64,000 bases of DNA from Cellulophaga sp. 20_2_10. Lineage in GTDB: Bacteria; Bacteroidota; Bacteroidia; Flavobacteriales; Flavobacteriaceae. The DNA lies in the NCBI RefSeq assembly GCF_023476645.1, contig NZ_JAMCOJ010000001.1:248001-312000 (forward strand), in the 5' to 3' direction. Positions 25,997-35,303 of this stretch are shown one piece after another (positions within the stretch are counted from its first letter, which is position 1; every line of letters begins with the position of its first letter). A program made the position numbers and the translations under genes. The notes beneath the pieces were generated by a model that was not told where the DNA came from, did no database searches, and worked only from the letters and a program-made list of their open reading frames with translations.

Positions 25997-27091
25997 TTAT
26001 ACATTAAATCTAAAATGCATTACATCTCCGTCTTTAACTATATATTCTTTACCTTCTACTCGCATTTTTCCTGCTTCTTTTACTTTTGTTTCACTACCAA
26101 AAGCAACATAATCATCATAAGCAATAACTTCTGCACGTATAAATCCTTTCTCAAAATCTGTATGTATAACTCCTGCCGCTTGTGGCGCAGTAGCTCCTAC
26201 AGGAATAGTCCATGCACGAACCTCTTTAACTCCAGCTGTAAAATAAGTTTCTAGGTCTAATAATTTATATGCTCCTCTAATTAACTTAGCAGAACCAGGC
26301 TCTTTTAAGCCTAAATCTTCTAAAAACATTTGACGTTCATCATAACTATCTAACTCCGTAATATCTGCCTCTGTACCTACTGCCAAGAAAATTACTTCAG
26401 CATTTTCTTTAGCAACAGCTTCCTTTACTTTCTCTACATATGCATTGCCACTAACAGCACCTTCTTCATCTACATTACAAACGTACATCACTGGTTTATC
26501 TGTAATAAATTGTAAAGGTTTCACAAATTCTATTCTATCCTTTTCATCTATTTCAATAGCTCTAATAGAAATTCCAGCTTCCAATGCTTCTTTTATTTTT
26601 AAAAGAACAGCCTCTTCTTTTTGCGCTTCCTTATTTCCTGTTTTAGCAGTACGCTTAACTTTTTCTAGTTTTTTATCTACAGTTTCTAAATCTTTTAACT
26701 GTAATTCCATGTCAATAGTTTCCTTGTCTCTAATAGGATCTACAGAACCATCTACATGCACTATATTGTCATCATTAAAACAACGTAAAACATGTAAAAT
26801 AGCATCAGTTTCACGAATATTTCCCAAAAACTGATTCCCTAATCCTTCACCTTTACTAGCTCCTTTAACAAGACCTGCAATATCTACTATCTCTACAGTA
26901 GCTGGCAAAACGCGCTCTGGATCTACCAATTCTTCTAATTTCTGTAACCTTGCATCAGGAACGTTTACTACTCCAATGTTAGGTTCTATAGTACAAAAGG
27001 GAAAGTTTGCACTTTGCGCTTTTGCATTAGATAAACAATTAAAAAGGGTAGATTTCCCCACGTTTGGCAATCCAACAATACCTGCTTTCAT
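25997..27091 (-). CDS. ychF: Ribosome-associated P-loop ATPase YchF
   Basis: YchF is an Obg-family ATPase that associates with ribosomes and is linked to stress responses. The 364-residue length fits exactly. The Walker A motif GLPNVGKS (7-14), DIAGLVKGASKGEGLGNQFL in switch II, the NVDE motif that favours ATP over GTP, and the C-terminal TGS domain (VKDGDVMHFRFNV) are present. It is divergent from the TonB receptor gene with 108 bases between them. Confidence 0.96.
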   Translation of the reverse strand: MKAGIVGLPNVGKSTLFNCLSNAKAQSANFPFCTIEPNIGVVNVPDARLQKLEELVDPERVLPATVEIVDIAGLVKGASKGEGLGNQFLGNIRETDAILHVLRCFNDDNIVHVDGSVDPIRDKETIDMELQLKDLETVDKKLEKVKRTAKTGNKEAQKEEAVLLKIKEALEAGISIRAIEIDEKDRIEFVKPLQFITDKPVMYVCNVDEEGAVSGNAYVEKVKEAVAKENAEVIFLAVGTEADITELDSYDERQMFLEDLGLKEPGSAKLIRGAYKLLDLETYFTAGVKEVRAWTIPVGATAPQAAGVIHTDFEKGFIRAEVIAYDDYVAFGSETKVKEAGKMRVEGKEYIVKDGDVMHFRFNV

Positions 27092-27199
27092 TTCTAATTC
27101 TATTTTTAGTGCCGCAAATATACCATTTATAAATTTTCAAGAACAAATAAAACGTTTTTCATTACCTTTAGATTAGTAAAAACCTAAATATCAACCTAT

Positions 27200-29890
27200 A
27201 TGAAAAAAAAATGCATTCTTATTTTAAGTCTTTTATGCTTCTCGTTCTCGTTTAGCCAAAGCACAATTACGGGTACCGTAGTAGACGACCAAGGAGCTCC
27301 ACTTGCTGGGGTAAACATCCTTGAAAAAGGAACTACAAATGGAATATCTACCGATTTTGATGGTAAGTACTCCATTGATACCCAAGAAAACGCAACACTT
27401 GTATTTAGCTACATTGGCTTTGCAACACAGGAAATTAGCACGTCTGGCAAAACAACAATTAATGTAACTTTATCTGAAGGTATGCTTTTAGATGAAATAC
27501 AACTAGTTGGCTCCAGAAGTCCAAAGAGAACAGCCACAGACACTGCTGTACCTATAGATGTACTAGATGTAGCAGAAATTGCTTCTAACACAGGGAAAGC
27601 AGAAGTTAGTGACATTCTACAATATGCCGCCCCTTCTTTTAATGCTACCAAACAATCTGGATCTGATGGTGCCGACCATATTGTACCTGCTTCTTTAAGA
27701 GGCCTTGGTCCTGACCAAACACTTGTTTTGGTAAATGGAAAAAGAAGACATCAATCTTCTTTAGTAAACATCTTTGGAACTAGAGGTCGCGGAAATTCTG
27801 GAACAGATTTAAATGCTATTCCTACTTCTGCCATTAAAAGAATTGAAGTACTAAGAGATGGTGCCTCTGCACAATATGGTTCTGACGCTATTGCAGGCGT
27901 AATTAACATTGTTTTAAAAACCAAAACAGATGGTTTTTCTGGCGGAGTAACTTACGGAGCTTATAGTACTGCTATTGGCGATGGATGGGCCGAAGAAACT
28001 GGAGAAACCTTATACAACGTAGAAGGTGAGAACAGATTAGATGGTAAAGACAAAAGATTTGATGGAGCTACAACTAAAATAGATGTAAATTATGGTATGC
28101 CTCTAGGACAGAATGGTGGCTACCTTAATCTAACGACAGAATTTTTATCAAAAGAAAAAACACTTAGACCTGGTTTCTCTTGGAGAAAAGGATATGGTGG
28201 CGCGGCTATTGACGGATTTAACTTTATGATTAACTCTGCTGTTCCTATAGATGAAAACACAGAAGTATATGCTTTTGGTGGCAGAAACTACAGAGACACT
28301 AATGCAAACGCATTTTCTAGAGATGGTTTTGCAGATGGCGACAATAGAGCTGTTCCTAGTCTTTACCCTAATGGTTTTACACCTCAAATTACATCTTTAA
28401 TTACAGATGCTTCATTATCTGCTGGTGTTAGACATACAATGGAAAATGGTTGGAATATGGATTTTAATAATACATATGGTAAAAACAATTTTCATTATTT
28501 TGTAAAGAATACAAACAACGCATCTTTAAAAGATGCTTCTCCAACAGATTTTGATGCTGGCGGACACTACTTATCTATGAACACTACAGGATTAGAGTTT
28601 AATAAGTATTTTGAAGATGTTGCAGCTGGTTTAAACGTTGCTTACGGATTTGAATATAGAACCGAAAACTTTGGTATTTTCTCTGGAGAAGAAGCCTCTT
28701 ATTCCTTATATGATGATAATGGCGTTGCTGTTACAAACCCCGCGACACAATCTGCTGCGCAAGATAGTAACGGAGATGATTTACCTGGAAGCTCACAAGG
28801 TTTTCCTGGCTATGGTCCTGCTAACGAAGTAGATCGCAGCAGAACTAACTATGGTATTTATGTAGATTCAGAATTAAATGTATCTGAAGAATTTATGGTT
28901 GGCGGTGCTTTGCGTTATGAAAACTATAGTGATTTTGGTAACACATTTAACTTTAAACTTGCAAGTAGATATAAGGTTAGTGATAATTTAGCTTTTAGAG
29001 GTTCAGTTTCTTCTGGTTTTAGAGCTCCTTCTTTAGCGCAATTGTATTACAACTTAATTTTTACAAATATTGTTGCTGGTAGATCTGTTCCTTCTTTATT
29101 ATCAGCAAATAATAGTACAGTAACTAAAGCTTTTGGAATTGGGCAATTAACCGAAGAAAAAGCTTTTAATGCTAGTTTAGGTTTTACCTATACAAATGGT
29201 GGTTTTTCTGCGACTATAGATGCCTATTCTATCTCTGTAGATGACCGTATTATATTAACAGATAACTTTACAGACCAAACTGTATTAGGTCCTTTGGGTG
29301 TAGATGCTGCGCAGTTCTTTGCTAACGGTGTAGATACCAGAACGTCTGGCTTAGATATTGTATTAAACTACAGCACAGCTCTTGGTAGTGAAGGAAAATT
29401 AAATGTTGGACTTATTGGTAACTTTAATGATCTTGAAGTAAAAGAGATACACAATGGCAATTTAAATGAATTTACATTTTTTGGACCATTATCTCAAGCT
29501 TATTTAGAAGCTGCTGCTCCAGATTACAAGTTTGGACTTAATCTTGGTTACGCTACTTCTAAATTCAACATACAATCTACTCTAACACAGTTTAGCGAGG
29601 TACAATTACAAGATTTTCAATGGGTAGATACTCCTGCTACAACACAAGCAGAAGCAGATGCTTTATACCCTGTAGCTACAGATGTTTACGAAGCTGCTTT
29701 GGTTGTAGATTTAAGTGCTGGTTATCAGTTTTGCAAAAATCTTAAGTTAACAATTGGTGCCAATAACTTATTTAACAAGTACCCATCACCACAGTTTGAT
29801 GGCTGGACAGATCAAGGTGGTCTAGCAGATTCTGTGCAAATGGGCTCAGATGGAACTTACCTTTTTAGTAGAATTAACTTTAATTTCTAA
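27200..29890 (+). CDS. TonB-dependent receptor with CarboxypepD_reg-like domain
   Basis: This 896-residue outer-membrane receptor has a signal peptide (about 1-19), a CarboxypepD_reg-like N-terminal domain (about 21-105, with GTVVDDQGAPLAGVNI and STDFDGKYSI), a plug domain (about 110-240, SLRGLGPDQTLVLVNGKRRH and AQYGSDAIAGVINIVLK) and a 22-strand beta barrel that ends in the typical aromatic residue (FNF). Such receptors import large or scarce substrates with TonB energy. No SusD partner follows, so it is not a SusC/SusD glycan system. The ligand is unknown. It has its own terminator at 29913-29942. Confidence 0.92.
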   Translation: MKKKCILILSLLCFSFSFSQSTITGTVVDDQGAPLAGVNILEKGTTNGISTDFDGKYSIDTQENATLVFSYIGFATQEISTSGKTTINVTLSEGMLLDEIQLVGSRSPKRTATDTAVPIDVLDVAEIASNTGKAEVSDILQYAAPSFNATKQSGSDGADHIVPASLRGLGPDQTLVLVNGKRRHQSSLVNIFGTRGRGNSGTDLNAIPTSAIKRIEVLRDGASAQYGSDAIAGVINIVLKTKTDGFSGGVTYGAYSTAIGDGWAEETGETLYNVEGENRLDGKDKRFDGATTKIDVNYGMPLGQNGGYLNLTTEFLSKEKTLRPGFSWRKGYGGAAIDGFNFMINSAVPIDENTEVYAFGGRNYRDTNANAFSRDGFADGDNRAVPSLYPNGFTPQITSLITDASLSAGVRHTMENGWNMDFNNTYGKNNFHYFVKNTNNASLKDASPTDFDAGGHYLSMNTTGLEFNKYFEDVAAGLNVAYGFEYRTENFGIFSGEEASYSLYDDNGVAVTNPATQSAAQDSNGDDLPGSSQGFPGYGPANEVDRSRTNYGIYVDSELNVSEEFMVGGALRYENYSDFGNTFNFKLASRYKVSDNLAFRGSVSSGFRAPSLAQLYYNLIFTNIVAGRSVPSLLSANNSTVTKAFGIGQLTEEKAFNASLGFTYTNGGFSATIDAYSISVDDRIILTDNFTDQTVLGPLGVDAAQFFANGVDTRTSGLDIVLNYSTALGSEGKLNVGLIGNFNDLEVKEIHNGNLNEFTFFGPLSQAYLEAAAPDYKFGLNLGYATSKFNIQSTLTQFSEVQLQDFQWVDTPATTQAEADALYPVATDVYEAALVVDLSAGYQFCKNLKLTIGANNLFNKYPSPQFDGWTDQGGLADSVQMGSDGTYLFSRINFNF

Positions 29891-29912
29891 AAAACAGAAA
29901 CCATATAAATGC

Positions 29913-29942
29913 AAAAAGCGAGGACAATTGTCCTCGCTTTTT
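29913..29942. terminator. Bidirectional terminator
   Basis: A perfect 30-base palindrome (GCGAGGAC core with AATT centre) is flanked by A and T runs. It separates the converging TonB receptor and ferredoxin genes. Confidence 0.88.
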
Positions 29943-29966
29943 TTATGTAATAGAATTAAAATATTA

Positions 29967-30317
29967 TTATTCAGGGTGCATAAAGCGTTGCTTTCCTAGT
30001 AATACTTCTTCTGTTTCAACTATATCATCATCTGGCACGCAACAATCTACAGGGCAAACTGCAGCGCATTGTGGTTCTTCATGAAAACCCTTACACTCTG
30101 TACACTTATCAGGGGAAATATAATAGATTTCATCACTTATAGGTTCTTGAGACTCTTCAGCGTCTACTTCTTTTCCGTTAGGCAAAACCACCTTACCTTC
30201 TAAAGATGTACCATCTGCATATCTCCAGTCATCTGCACCTTCATAAATTGCTGTATTTGGACATTCTGGTTCGCAAGCACCACAATTAATACATTCGTCT
30301 GTTATTATTATTGCCAT
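29967..30317 (-). CDS. 4Fe-4S dicluster ferredoxin
   Basis: This 116-residue electron carrier has two cluster-binding sets: Cys9, Cys12, Cys15 and Cys19 ([12 protein letters not shown]), and Cys72, Cys75, Cys84 and Cys88 ([18 protein letters not shown]). A loop of about 50 residues between them, longer than in compact ferredoxins, is typical of Bacteroidota homologues. It carries low-potential electrons in the cytoplasm; the partner enzyme is not evident from its context. It is divergent from the acyl-CoA reductase gene across an 87-base promoter region. Confidence 0.93.
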   Translation of the reverse strand: MAIIITDECINCGACEPECPNTAIYEGADDWRYADGTSLEGKVVLPNGKEVDAEESQEPISDEIYYISPDKCTECKGFHEEPQCAAVCPVDCCVPDDDIVETEEVLLGKQRFMHPE

Positions 30318-30358
30318 AATTTATATCAATTTTTAGACTGATATTTAATCAGTATATC

Positions 30359-30366
30359 TACTTTTG
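30359..30366 (+). promoter_or_regulatory. Candidate -7 element for acyl-CoA reductase
   Basis: TACTTTTG matches TAnnTTTG and lies 38 bases before the ATG at 30405. It abuts the opposing ferredoxin -7 element at 30369-30376. Confidence 0.45.
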
Positions 30367-30368
30367 CA

Positions 30369-30376
30369 CAAAGGTA
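30369..30376 (-). promoter_or_regulatory. Promoter -7 element for ferredoxin
   Basis: The minus strand reads TACCTTTG, and a minus-strand TTTG lies at 30397-30400, 20 bases upstream. Both elements match the Bacteroidota consensus. It is 52 bases from the ferredoxin ATG at 30317. Confidence 0.65.
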
Positions 30377-30404
30377 AACCCTATTAAATCACTATACAAA
30401 TAAA

Positions 30405-31466
30405 ATGGCTAAACTTGAAGATAGAATAGTTGCTTTTTCTAAATTAGGAACTTTGTTTGCAGATTATTACGAATATGCAAGCGCAGAAAAACAGATAGAA
30501 ACTACAAATGAGTGGGTATCTAAACTGCATGATACTGTACACTCAGCTAGCTTATATAACGGTTGGTTTACGGAAGAAAATATTCTTTTTTGCTTGCAAA
30601 GTTGGAGTGAATTATTAACAGAAAAAAACTTAAACAATTGGTTTAAGCAATACGACTTAAACACGTTAAATAACAAACGTGTAGCTATAATAATGGCAGG
30701 GAACATTCCGCTTGTTGGTTTTCACGATTTTTTAGCTACTATTCTAACAGGAAACACTGCATTAATTAAGTTATCATCTAACGATAAAATACTTTTACCT
30801 TTTGTTTCTTCATTCTTAATAGAACAACTTCCTAGTCTAGCAAACGCAATAGTTTACATAGAGGGAAGGTTAGAAAACTTTGATGCCGTAATAGCTACTG
30901 GAAGCAACAATACAGCTCGTTATTTTGAGCATTACTTCGGTAAAAAACCTAATATCATAAGAAAAAGTAGAAATTCAATTGCAGTTTTAACAGGGAATGA
31001 ATCCAAAGAACAACTAGAAAAACTTAGTGAAGATGTATTTAGATACTATGGTTTGGGCTGTAGAAGTGTATCTAAATTATTTGTTCCTAAAGGATACGAT
31101 TTTGACTCGTTCTTTAAAGCTATGTACCCAAAACAAGATATTATACACCACGTTAAATACGCTAACAACTACGACTACAACAAGGCTGTATATTTAATGA
31201 GTGAATTTAAAATTTTGGAGAATGGGTTTTTAATGATAAAAGAAGATCCTAGCTACGCCTCTCCTATTTCTTCTGTCTTTTATGAGTACTATGATACTAT
31301 TGAAGAGTTAAAAGAAAAACTAAACACAGACAAAGATAAAATACAATGCGTTGTTTCTAATGGATTATTAGATGATGAAGTTGCCTTTGGAAAAACACAA
31401 CTCCCTAGTTTAACAGATTATGCAGACAATGTAGACACTGTTGAATTCTTGTTGAAAACATCTTAG
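30405..31466 (+). CDS. Acyl-CoA reductase (LuxC-like family)
   Basis: This 353-residue protein belongs to the acyl-CoA reductase family related to LuxC and aldehyde dehydrogenases. A nucleotide-binding segment is seen in IMAGNIPLVGFHDFLATIL, VIATGSNNTARYFE follows, and the likely catalytic cysteine is in GLGCRSVSKLFVP (about residue 219). LuxC-type enzymes reduce activated acyl groups to aldehydes with NADPH. Flavobacteria do not use it for light, so the physiological substrate is unknown. It precedes serC-serA on the same strand but after a 157-base gap, so co-transcription is uncertain. Confidence 0.85.
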   Translation: MAKLEDRIVAFSKLGTLFADYYEYASAEKQIETTNEWVSKLHDTVHSASLYNGWFTEENILFCLQSWSELLTEKNLNNWFKQYDLNTLNNKRVAIIMAGNIPLVGFHDFLATILTGNTALIKLSSNDKILLPFVSSFLIEQLPSLANAIVYIEGRLENFDAVIATGSNNTARYFEHYFGKKPNIIRKSRNSIAVLTGNESKEQLEKLSEDVFRYYGLGCRSVSKLFVPKGYDFDSFFKAMYPKQDIIHHVKYANNYDYNKAVYLMSEFKILENGFLMIKEDPSYASPISSVFYEYYDTIEELKEKLNTDKDKIQCVVSNGLLDDEVAFGKTQLPSLTDYADNVDTVEFLLKTS

Positions 31467-31483
31467 AATTAATTAAAATAAAA

Positions 31484-31514
31484 AAAGGTCTATTGCTATA
31501 AAAGTTAGACCTTT
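31484..31514 (+). terminator. Weak hairpin after acyl-CoA reductase
   Basis: A 9-bp stem (AAAGGTCTA / TAGACCTTT) closes a 13-base loop shortly after the gene, but only three T follow. It may be a weak terminator. Confidence 0.4.
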
Positions 31515-31623
31515 ACGCAATATTTAAATAAATTTATTATAGGGTTAAACAATTAGCACATAGTTAATTAACTCACAAACATTAATTGGTTTGCATGTGC
31601 CAATTACAAACAAATTCTTACAA

Positions 31624-32688
31624 ATGAAAAAACATAATTTTAGCGCAGGACCTTGCATATTACCACAAGAAGTATTGCAAAAAGCATCAGAAGCTATACT
31701 AGATTTTAATGGCTCTGGATTGTCTTTAATAGAAATATCTCACCGTAGTAAAGACTTTGTTGAAGTAATGGATACTGCTCAATCTTTAGCTCTAGAACTT
31801 TTAGACCTTAAAGGCAAAGGCTACAAAGCGTTATTTTTACAAGGTGGTGCTAGCATGCAATTTTTAATGACAGCTTACAATTTATTAGAAAATAAAGCTG
31901 GTTATTTAAACACAGGTACTTGGAGTGATAAAGCTATTAAAGAAGCTAAGTTATTTGGAGAAGTTGTTGAAGTAAGATCATCTAAAGACAAAAAATTCAA
32001 CTATATACCAAAAAACTATATGGTTCCTGCAGATTTAGATTATTTTCATTTAACATCTAACAATACCATATTTGGAACTCAGGTAAAAGAATTTCCAAAG
32101 ACTAAAATTCCAATGGTTTGCGATATGAGTTCTGATATCTTTTCTCGTAAATTAGATTTTTCTCAGTTCGACTTAATCTACGCGGGAGCCCAAAAAAATA
32201 TGGGTCCGGCTGGTGCAACACTAGTAGTTATTAAAGAAGACGTTTTAGGTAAGGTAACTAGACAAATACCTTCTATGTTAGATTATAAAGTACATATTAG
32301 CAAAGAAAGTATGTTTAACACTCCTCCCGTTTTTGCCGTGTATACATCCATGCTAACCCTACAATGGCTAAAAAACCTAGGTGGTATAGAAGCTATTGAA
32401 GAAATAAATAATAAAAAAGCACAACTTTTATATTCAGAAATAGATTTAAACCCAATGTTTAAAGGGTATGCAGAAAAAGCAGACCGTTCTACTATGAATG
32501 CCACATTTAACTTAACAGATGAGAAATTAAAAGATTCCTTTGATGCCATGTGTAAAGAAGCTGGTATTAATGGTATTAACGGTCATAGATCTGTTGGTGG
32601 TTATAGAGCGTCTATGTACAATGCACTGTCTTTAGATAGTGTTGGTGCACTGGTAGACATCATGAGCGACTTAGAAAGAAACGCATAA
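31624..32688 (+). CDS. serC: Phosphoserine aminotransferase
   Basis: SerC is a PLP enzyme that transaminates 3-phosphohydroxypyruvate to phosphoserine, the second step of serine synthesis, and also acts in pyridoxal phosphate synthesis. The 354-residue product starts KKHNFSAGPC, the family hallmark, and has the PLP lysine Lys191 in AGAQKNMGPAG. I chose the ATG at 31624; an upstream in-frame start at 31591 would add 11 residues without family support. It is 26 bases upstream of serA, so the pair forms an operon. Confidence 0.95.
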   Translation: MKKHNFSAGPCILPQEVLQKASEAILDFNGSGLSLIEISHRSKDFVEVMDTAQSLALELLDLKGKGYKALFLQGGASMQFLMTAYNLLENKAGYLNTGTWSDKAIKEAKLFGEVVEVRSSKDKKFNYIPKNYMVPADLDYFHLTSNNTIFGTQVKEFPKTKIPMVCDMSSDIFSRKLDFSQFDLIYAGAQKNMGPAGATLVVIKEDVLGKVTRQIPSMLDYKVHISKESMFNTPPVFAVYTSMLTLQWLKNLGGIEAIEEINNKKAQLLYSEIDLNPMFKGYAEKADRSTMNATFNLTDEKLKDSFDAMCKEAGINGINGHRSVGGYRASMYNALSLDSVGALVDIMSDLERNA

Positions 32689-32714
32689 GCAGTTACAACT
32701 AATTAAGATTAAGT

Positions 32715-33668
32715 ATGAAAAAAATATTAGCAAACGACGGTATATCTCAAAACGGTATAGACGCATTAGAAAAAGCTGGTTTTTCTGTAAACACAACAAC
32801 TGTGGCACAAGAACAGCTTGCTAATTACATAAACGAAAATAAAATTTCTGCCTTATTGGTACGCAGTGCTACACAAGTTCGTAAAGATATTATAGACAAC
32901 TGCCCTACTTTAGAGTTAATAGGTCGTGGTGGTGTTGGTATGGATAATATAGATGTAGATTACGCTAAAGAAAAAGGACTGCACGTTATAAATACGCCTG
33001 CTGCCTCTTCTGCTTCTGTAGCAGAACTAGTATTTGCACATTTATATAATGGTGTGCGTTATTTATATGATGCCAACCGTATTATGCCTTTAGAAGGTGA
33101 CAGCAAGTTTAAAGAGCTTAAGAAAGCCTATGCTAAAGGCGTAGAACTTAGAGGTAAAACCATAGGTATTATTGGTTTTGGTAAAATAGGTCAAGCCACA
33201 GCACAAATAGCACTTGGTGTTGGCATGAAGGTGATTTACCATGATATAAAGGTTGAAGAAGCTACAGTTGCCGTTTCTTTTTTTGATGGACAATCAGTTT
33301 CTTTTAAGCTAAAAAACACACCTAAAGATCAACTTTTAAAAGAATCCGACTTTATTACTATTCACGTTCCTGCACAAAAAGGATACACTATTGGTGAAGC
33401 TGATTTAGATAAAATGAAACATGGTGTTGGTATTATTAATGCAGCTCGTGGTGGTGCTTTAGATGAAGTTGCTTTGGTTGATTCTTTAGAAGAAAACAAA
33501 GTTTCTTTTGCAGGTTTAGACGTATACGAATCAGAGCCAAATCCAGAAATAAGAATCTTAATGCATCCAAAAATTTCATTAACACCACATATTGGTGCTG
33601 CTACTAAAGATGCGCAAGATAGAATAGGTGAAGAATTAGCACAACAGATTGTTACTTTACTGAAATAA
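32715..33668 (+). CDS. serA: D-3-phosphoglycerate dehydrogenase
   Basis: SerA oxidises 3-phosphoglycerate with NAD, the first step of serine synthesis. The 317-residue protein is the short form without a C-terminal ACT domain, so it should not be feedback-inhibited through that domain. The Rossmann loop GIIGFGKIGQATA (about 150-162), the NTPAASSASVAELVF segment, and the catalytic set in NAARGGALDE and HIGAAT (with the active histidine) are present. It pairs with serC upstream. Related 2-hydroxyacid dehydrogenases look similar, but the operon supports the call. Confidence 0.93.
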   Translation: MKKILANDGISQNGIDALEKAGFSVNTTTVAQEQLANYINENKISALLVRSATQVRKDIIDNCPTLELIGRGGVGMDNIDVDYAKEKGLHVINTPAASSASVAELVFAHLYNGVRYLYDANRIMPLEGDSKFKELKKAYAKGVELRGKTIGIIGFGKIGQATAQIALGVGMKVIYHDIKVEEATVAVSFFDGQSVSFKLKNTPKDQLLKESDFITIHVPAQKGYTIGEADLDKMKHGVGIINAARGGALDEVALVDSLEENKVSFAGLDVYESEPNPEIRILMHPKISLTPHIGAATKDAQDRIGEELAQQIVTLLK

Positions 33669-33750
33669 TTGCAGCTTATCGGTTATTCTATAATACCAAC
33701 TTTTTTTTTTGTAAATTGAATCATTATTAAACATTAACTAAACAAAATAA

Positions 33751-34392
33751 ATGTCAGGATTATTAGATTTATTAAATAGCCCATTAGGGTCGCAGATTAT
33801 TAAAGGTGTTGCTGGTCAAGCAGGAGAATCTGAACAAAAAACAGCAGGTGTTTTAAGCATGGCGTTACCTTTATTAATGGGTGCCATGAAAAAAAACTCA
33901 GCTACTCCAGAAGGAGCTCAAGGATTAATGAGTGCTTTATCAGGTAAACATGATGGTAGCATTTTAGATAACCTTGGAGGTTTATTTGGTGGCGGTGTAG
34001 ATGACAATGTTATGAACGATGGTCAAGGCATTTTAAATCACGTATTAGGAGCAAAACAACCACAGGTAGAAAATGCATTAAGCCAAAAAGCTGGTGTAAG
34101 TTCTGATACTGTTGCTACCATTCTAAAAATTGCTGCTCCACTTTTAATGGGGGTTTTAGGTAAACAAGCAAAGAACGAACAAGTTGGTGAATCTAACGGA
34201 ATAGGGAACCTTTTAGGTGGCTTATTGGGTAATGACGATAACAGCAACAAAGAACAATCTTTAATTGAATCTTTTTTAGATTCTGATGGAGATGGTAGCA
34301 TCTTAGACGATGTTGCTGGTATGGTACTTGGAGGAAACAAAGGTGGAGATTCTGGAATTGGAGGTCTTTTAGGCGGACTTTTTGGAAAATAA
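33751..34392 (+). CDS. DUF937-domain protein
   Basis: This 213-residue protein belongs to the DUF937 family. It has two related glycine/leucine-rich helical modules (about 1-100, SGLLDLLNSPLGSQIIKG, and 110-150) and glycine-rich linkers such as GGLFGGG and GGLLGGLFG near the end. There is no signal peptide or membrane segment. The C-terminal FLDSDGDGSILDD resembles a calcium-binding loop (D-x-D-x-D). Function unknown. It follows serA after 82 bases. Confidence 0.78.
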   Translation: MSGLLDLLNSPLGSQIIKGVAGQAGESEQKTAGVLSMALPLLMGAMKKNSATPEGAQGLMSALSGKHDGSILDNLGGLFGGGVDDNVMNDGQGILNHVLGAKQPQVENALSQKAGVSSDTVATILKIAAPLLMGVLGKQAKNEQVGESNGIGNLLGGLLGNDDNSNKEQSLIESFLDSDGDGSILDDVAGMVLGGNKGGDSGIGGLLGGLFGK

Positions 34393-34411
34393 AAACACTT
34401 ATTTTACATAT

Positions 34412-34444
34412 AAAAAGCCACTTAATTTTTTTAAGTGGCTTTTT
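34412..34444 (+). terminator. Terminator of the DUF937 gene
   Basis: A 14-bp stem (core GCCACTTAA / TTAAGTGGC with A and T runs) and a T5 loop end in five T. It lies 19 bases after the stop codon and just upstream of the next lipoprotein gene. Confidence 0.85.
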
Positions 34445-34470
34445 TGTATCTTAGAGTAAATCTAAAAGCT

Positions 34471-34926
34471 ATGAAAAAGCGAACTTATTTATATAGTTTA
34501 TTATTAGCTACTACTCTATTTTTAAATAGTTGCGTTAGCTCTAAAGAAGTTGTGACTATTTCTGATGCCGAAAAAGAAATATTTACCGAAAAAGAAGGTG
34601 AAGCTGTTGTAATTGGTGATGAAGAATCTGAATACGAAATAACAATAATAGATCCAGGGTTTAGTGCTTGGTTAGCAAGTTATGCAAGGCCAGAACAGTT
34701 TTACTCCCAAAATTACCTGGAAACAAGAAATAGAGTTTATGTAATTGAGTGGAACGCTAGAGCAGCACAACCTTTTAGATATGATCCTAATTTGTACGAA
34801 ATGCAAATAAATTACAATTCTAATACAGATTACGGCTACGAGGTTAACTATAAACTATACAATTACTTCATATATTTTCAAAGAAAGTACAATCAACGTC
34901 TTGGGTATTTTGTTCCTCGCATATAA
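34471..34926 (+). CDS. DUF6146-like lipoprotein
   Basis: This 151-residue protein has a signal peptide ending in FLNSC, so lipidation is at Cys21 and it should be anchored in the envelope. The mature part has a conserved-looking motif FSAWLASYARPEQFYSQNYLE (truncated here: FSAWL...QNYLE) and a basic end (YKLYNYFIYFQRKYNQRLGYF). I match this to the DUF6146 family with moderate confidence; no function is known. I chose the ATG at 34471 because it starts directly with the signal peptide; the upstream in-frame start runs into the terminator. Confidence 0.72.
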   Translation: MKKRTYLYSLLLATTLFLNSCVSSKEVVTISDAEKEIFTEKEGEAVVIGDEESEYEITIIDPGFSAWLASYARPEQFYSQNYLETRNRVYVIEWNARAAQPFRYDPNLYEMQINYNSNTDYGYEVNYKLYNYFIYFQRKYNQRLGYFVPRI

Positions 34927-34931
34927 GCTAT

Positions 34932-34939
34932 TATATTTG
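34932..34939 (+). promoter_or_regulatory. Promoter -7 element for the small membrane protein
   Basis: TATATTTG matches TAnnTTTG and a TTTG at 34909-34912 lies 19 bases upstream, the expected -33 spacing. The ATG is at 34959. Confidence 0.6.
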
Positions 34940-34958
34940 CGACCGAATAAACACTACT

Positions 34959-35276
34959 ATGGACAAATTAAAAAAACGCTGGGGAATAGATTCTAATTTC
35001 GCCATTGTTATGATACTTCTTGTTTTTGCTGTAACAGGATCCTCTTCTTTAAAAATTGCAAGACCATTTTTAGAGTTCATAGGTTTTACAAGAGAAATTT
35101 TCCCTACAGACTGGTACTATGCTATTCCTTATTGGGCAGTACGTATTTTAGTTATTTTCCCAATTTACCAAATATTGCTAGTTGCTTTTGGTTGGTTATT
35201 TGGACAATTTAAATTCTTTTGGGCTTTTGAAAAGAAAATGCTTTCTAGACTAGGCTTAGGTCGTTTTTTAAAATAA
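34959..35276 (+). CDS. Small membrane protein (DUF6787-like)
   Basis: This 105-residue protein has two hydrophobic segments (about 15-32 and 52-78) separated by a segment with FTREIFPTDWYYAIPYWAVR, and a basic C-terminus. It resembles the DUF6787 family (moderate confidence). No function is known. It converges with the sulfite oxidase operon without an obvious hairpin between them. Confidence 0.62.
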   Translation: MDKLKKRWGIDSNFAIVMILLVFAVTGSSSLKIARPFLEFIGFTREIFPTDWYYAIPYWAVRILVIFPIYQILLVAFGWLFGQFKFFWAFEKKMLSRLGLGRFLK

Positions 35277-35303
35277 TAGCTGCAAATCAGTCTAATTGAT
35301 TAA

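Noticed and set aside
27200-29890. A SusC/SusD glycan import locus
   Set aside because: There is a TonB receptor but no SusD lipoprotein or glycoside hydrolase next to it.
33701-33711. Run of ten T upstream of the DUF937 gene, as a possible phase-variation tract
   Set aside because: It lies in non-coding sequence, 40 bases before the start codon, and AT-rich genomes have many such runs; no evidence of slippage.
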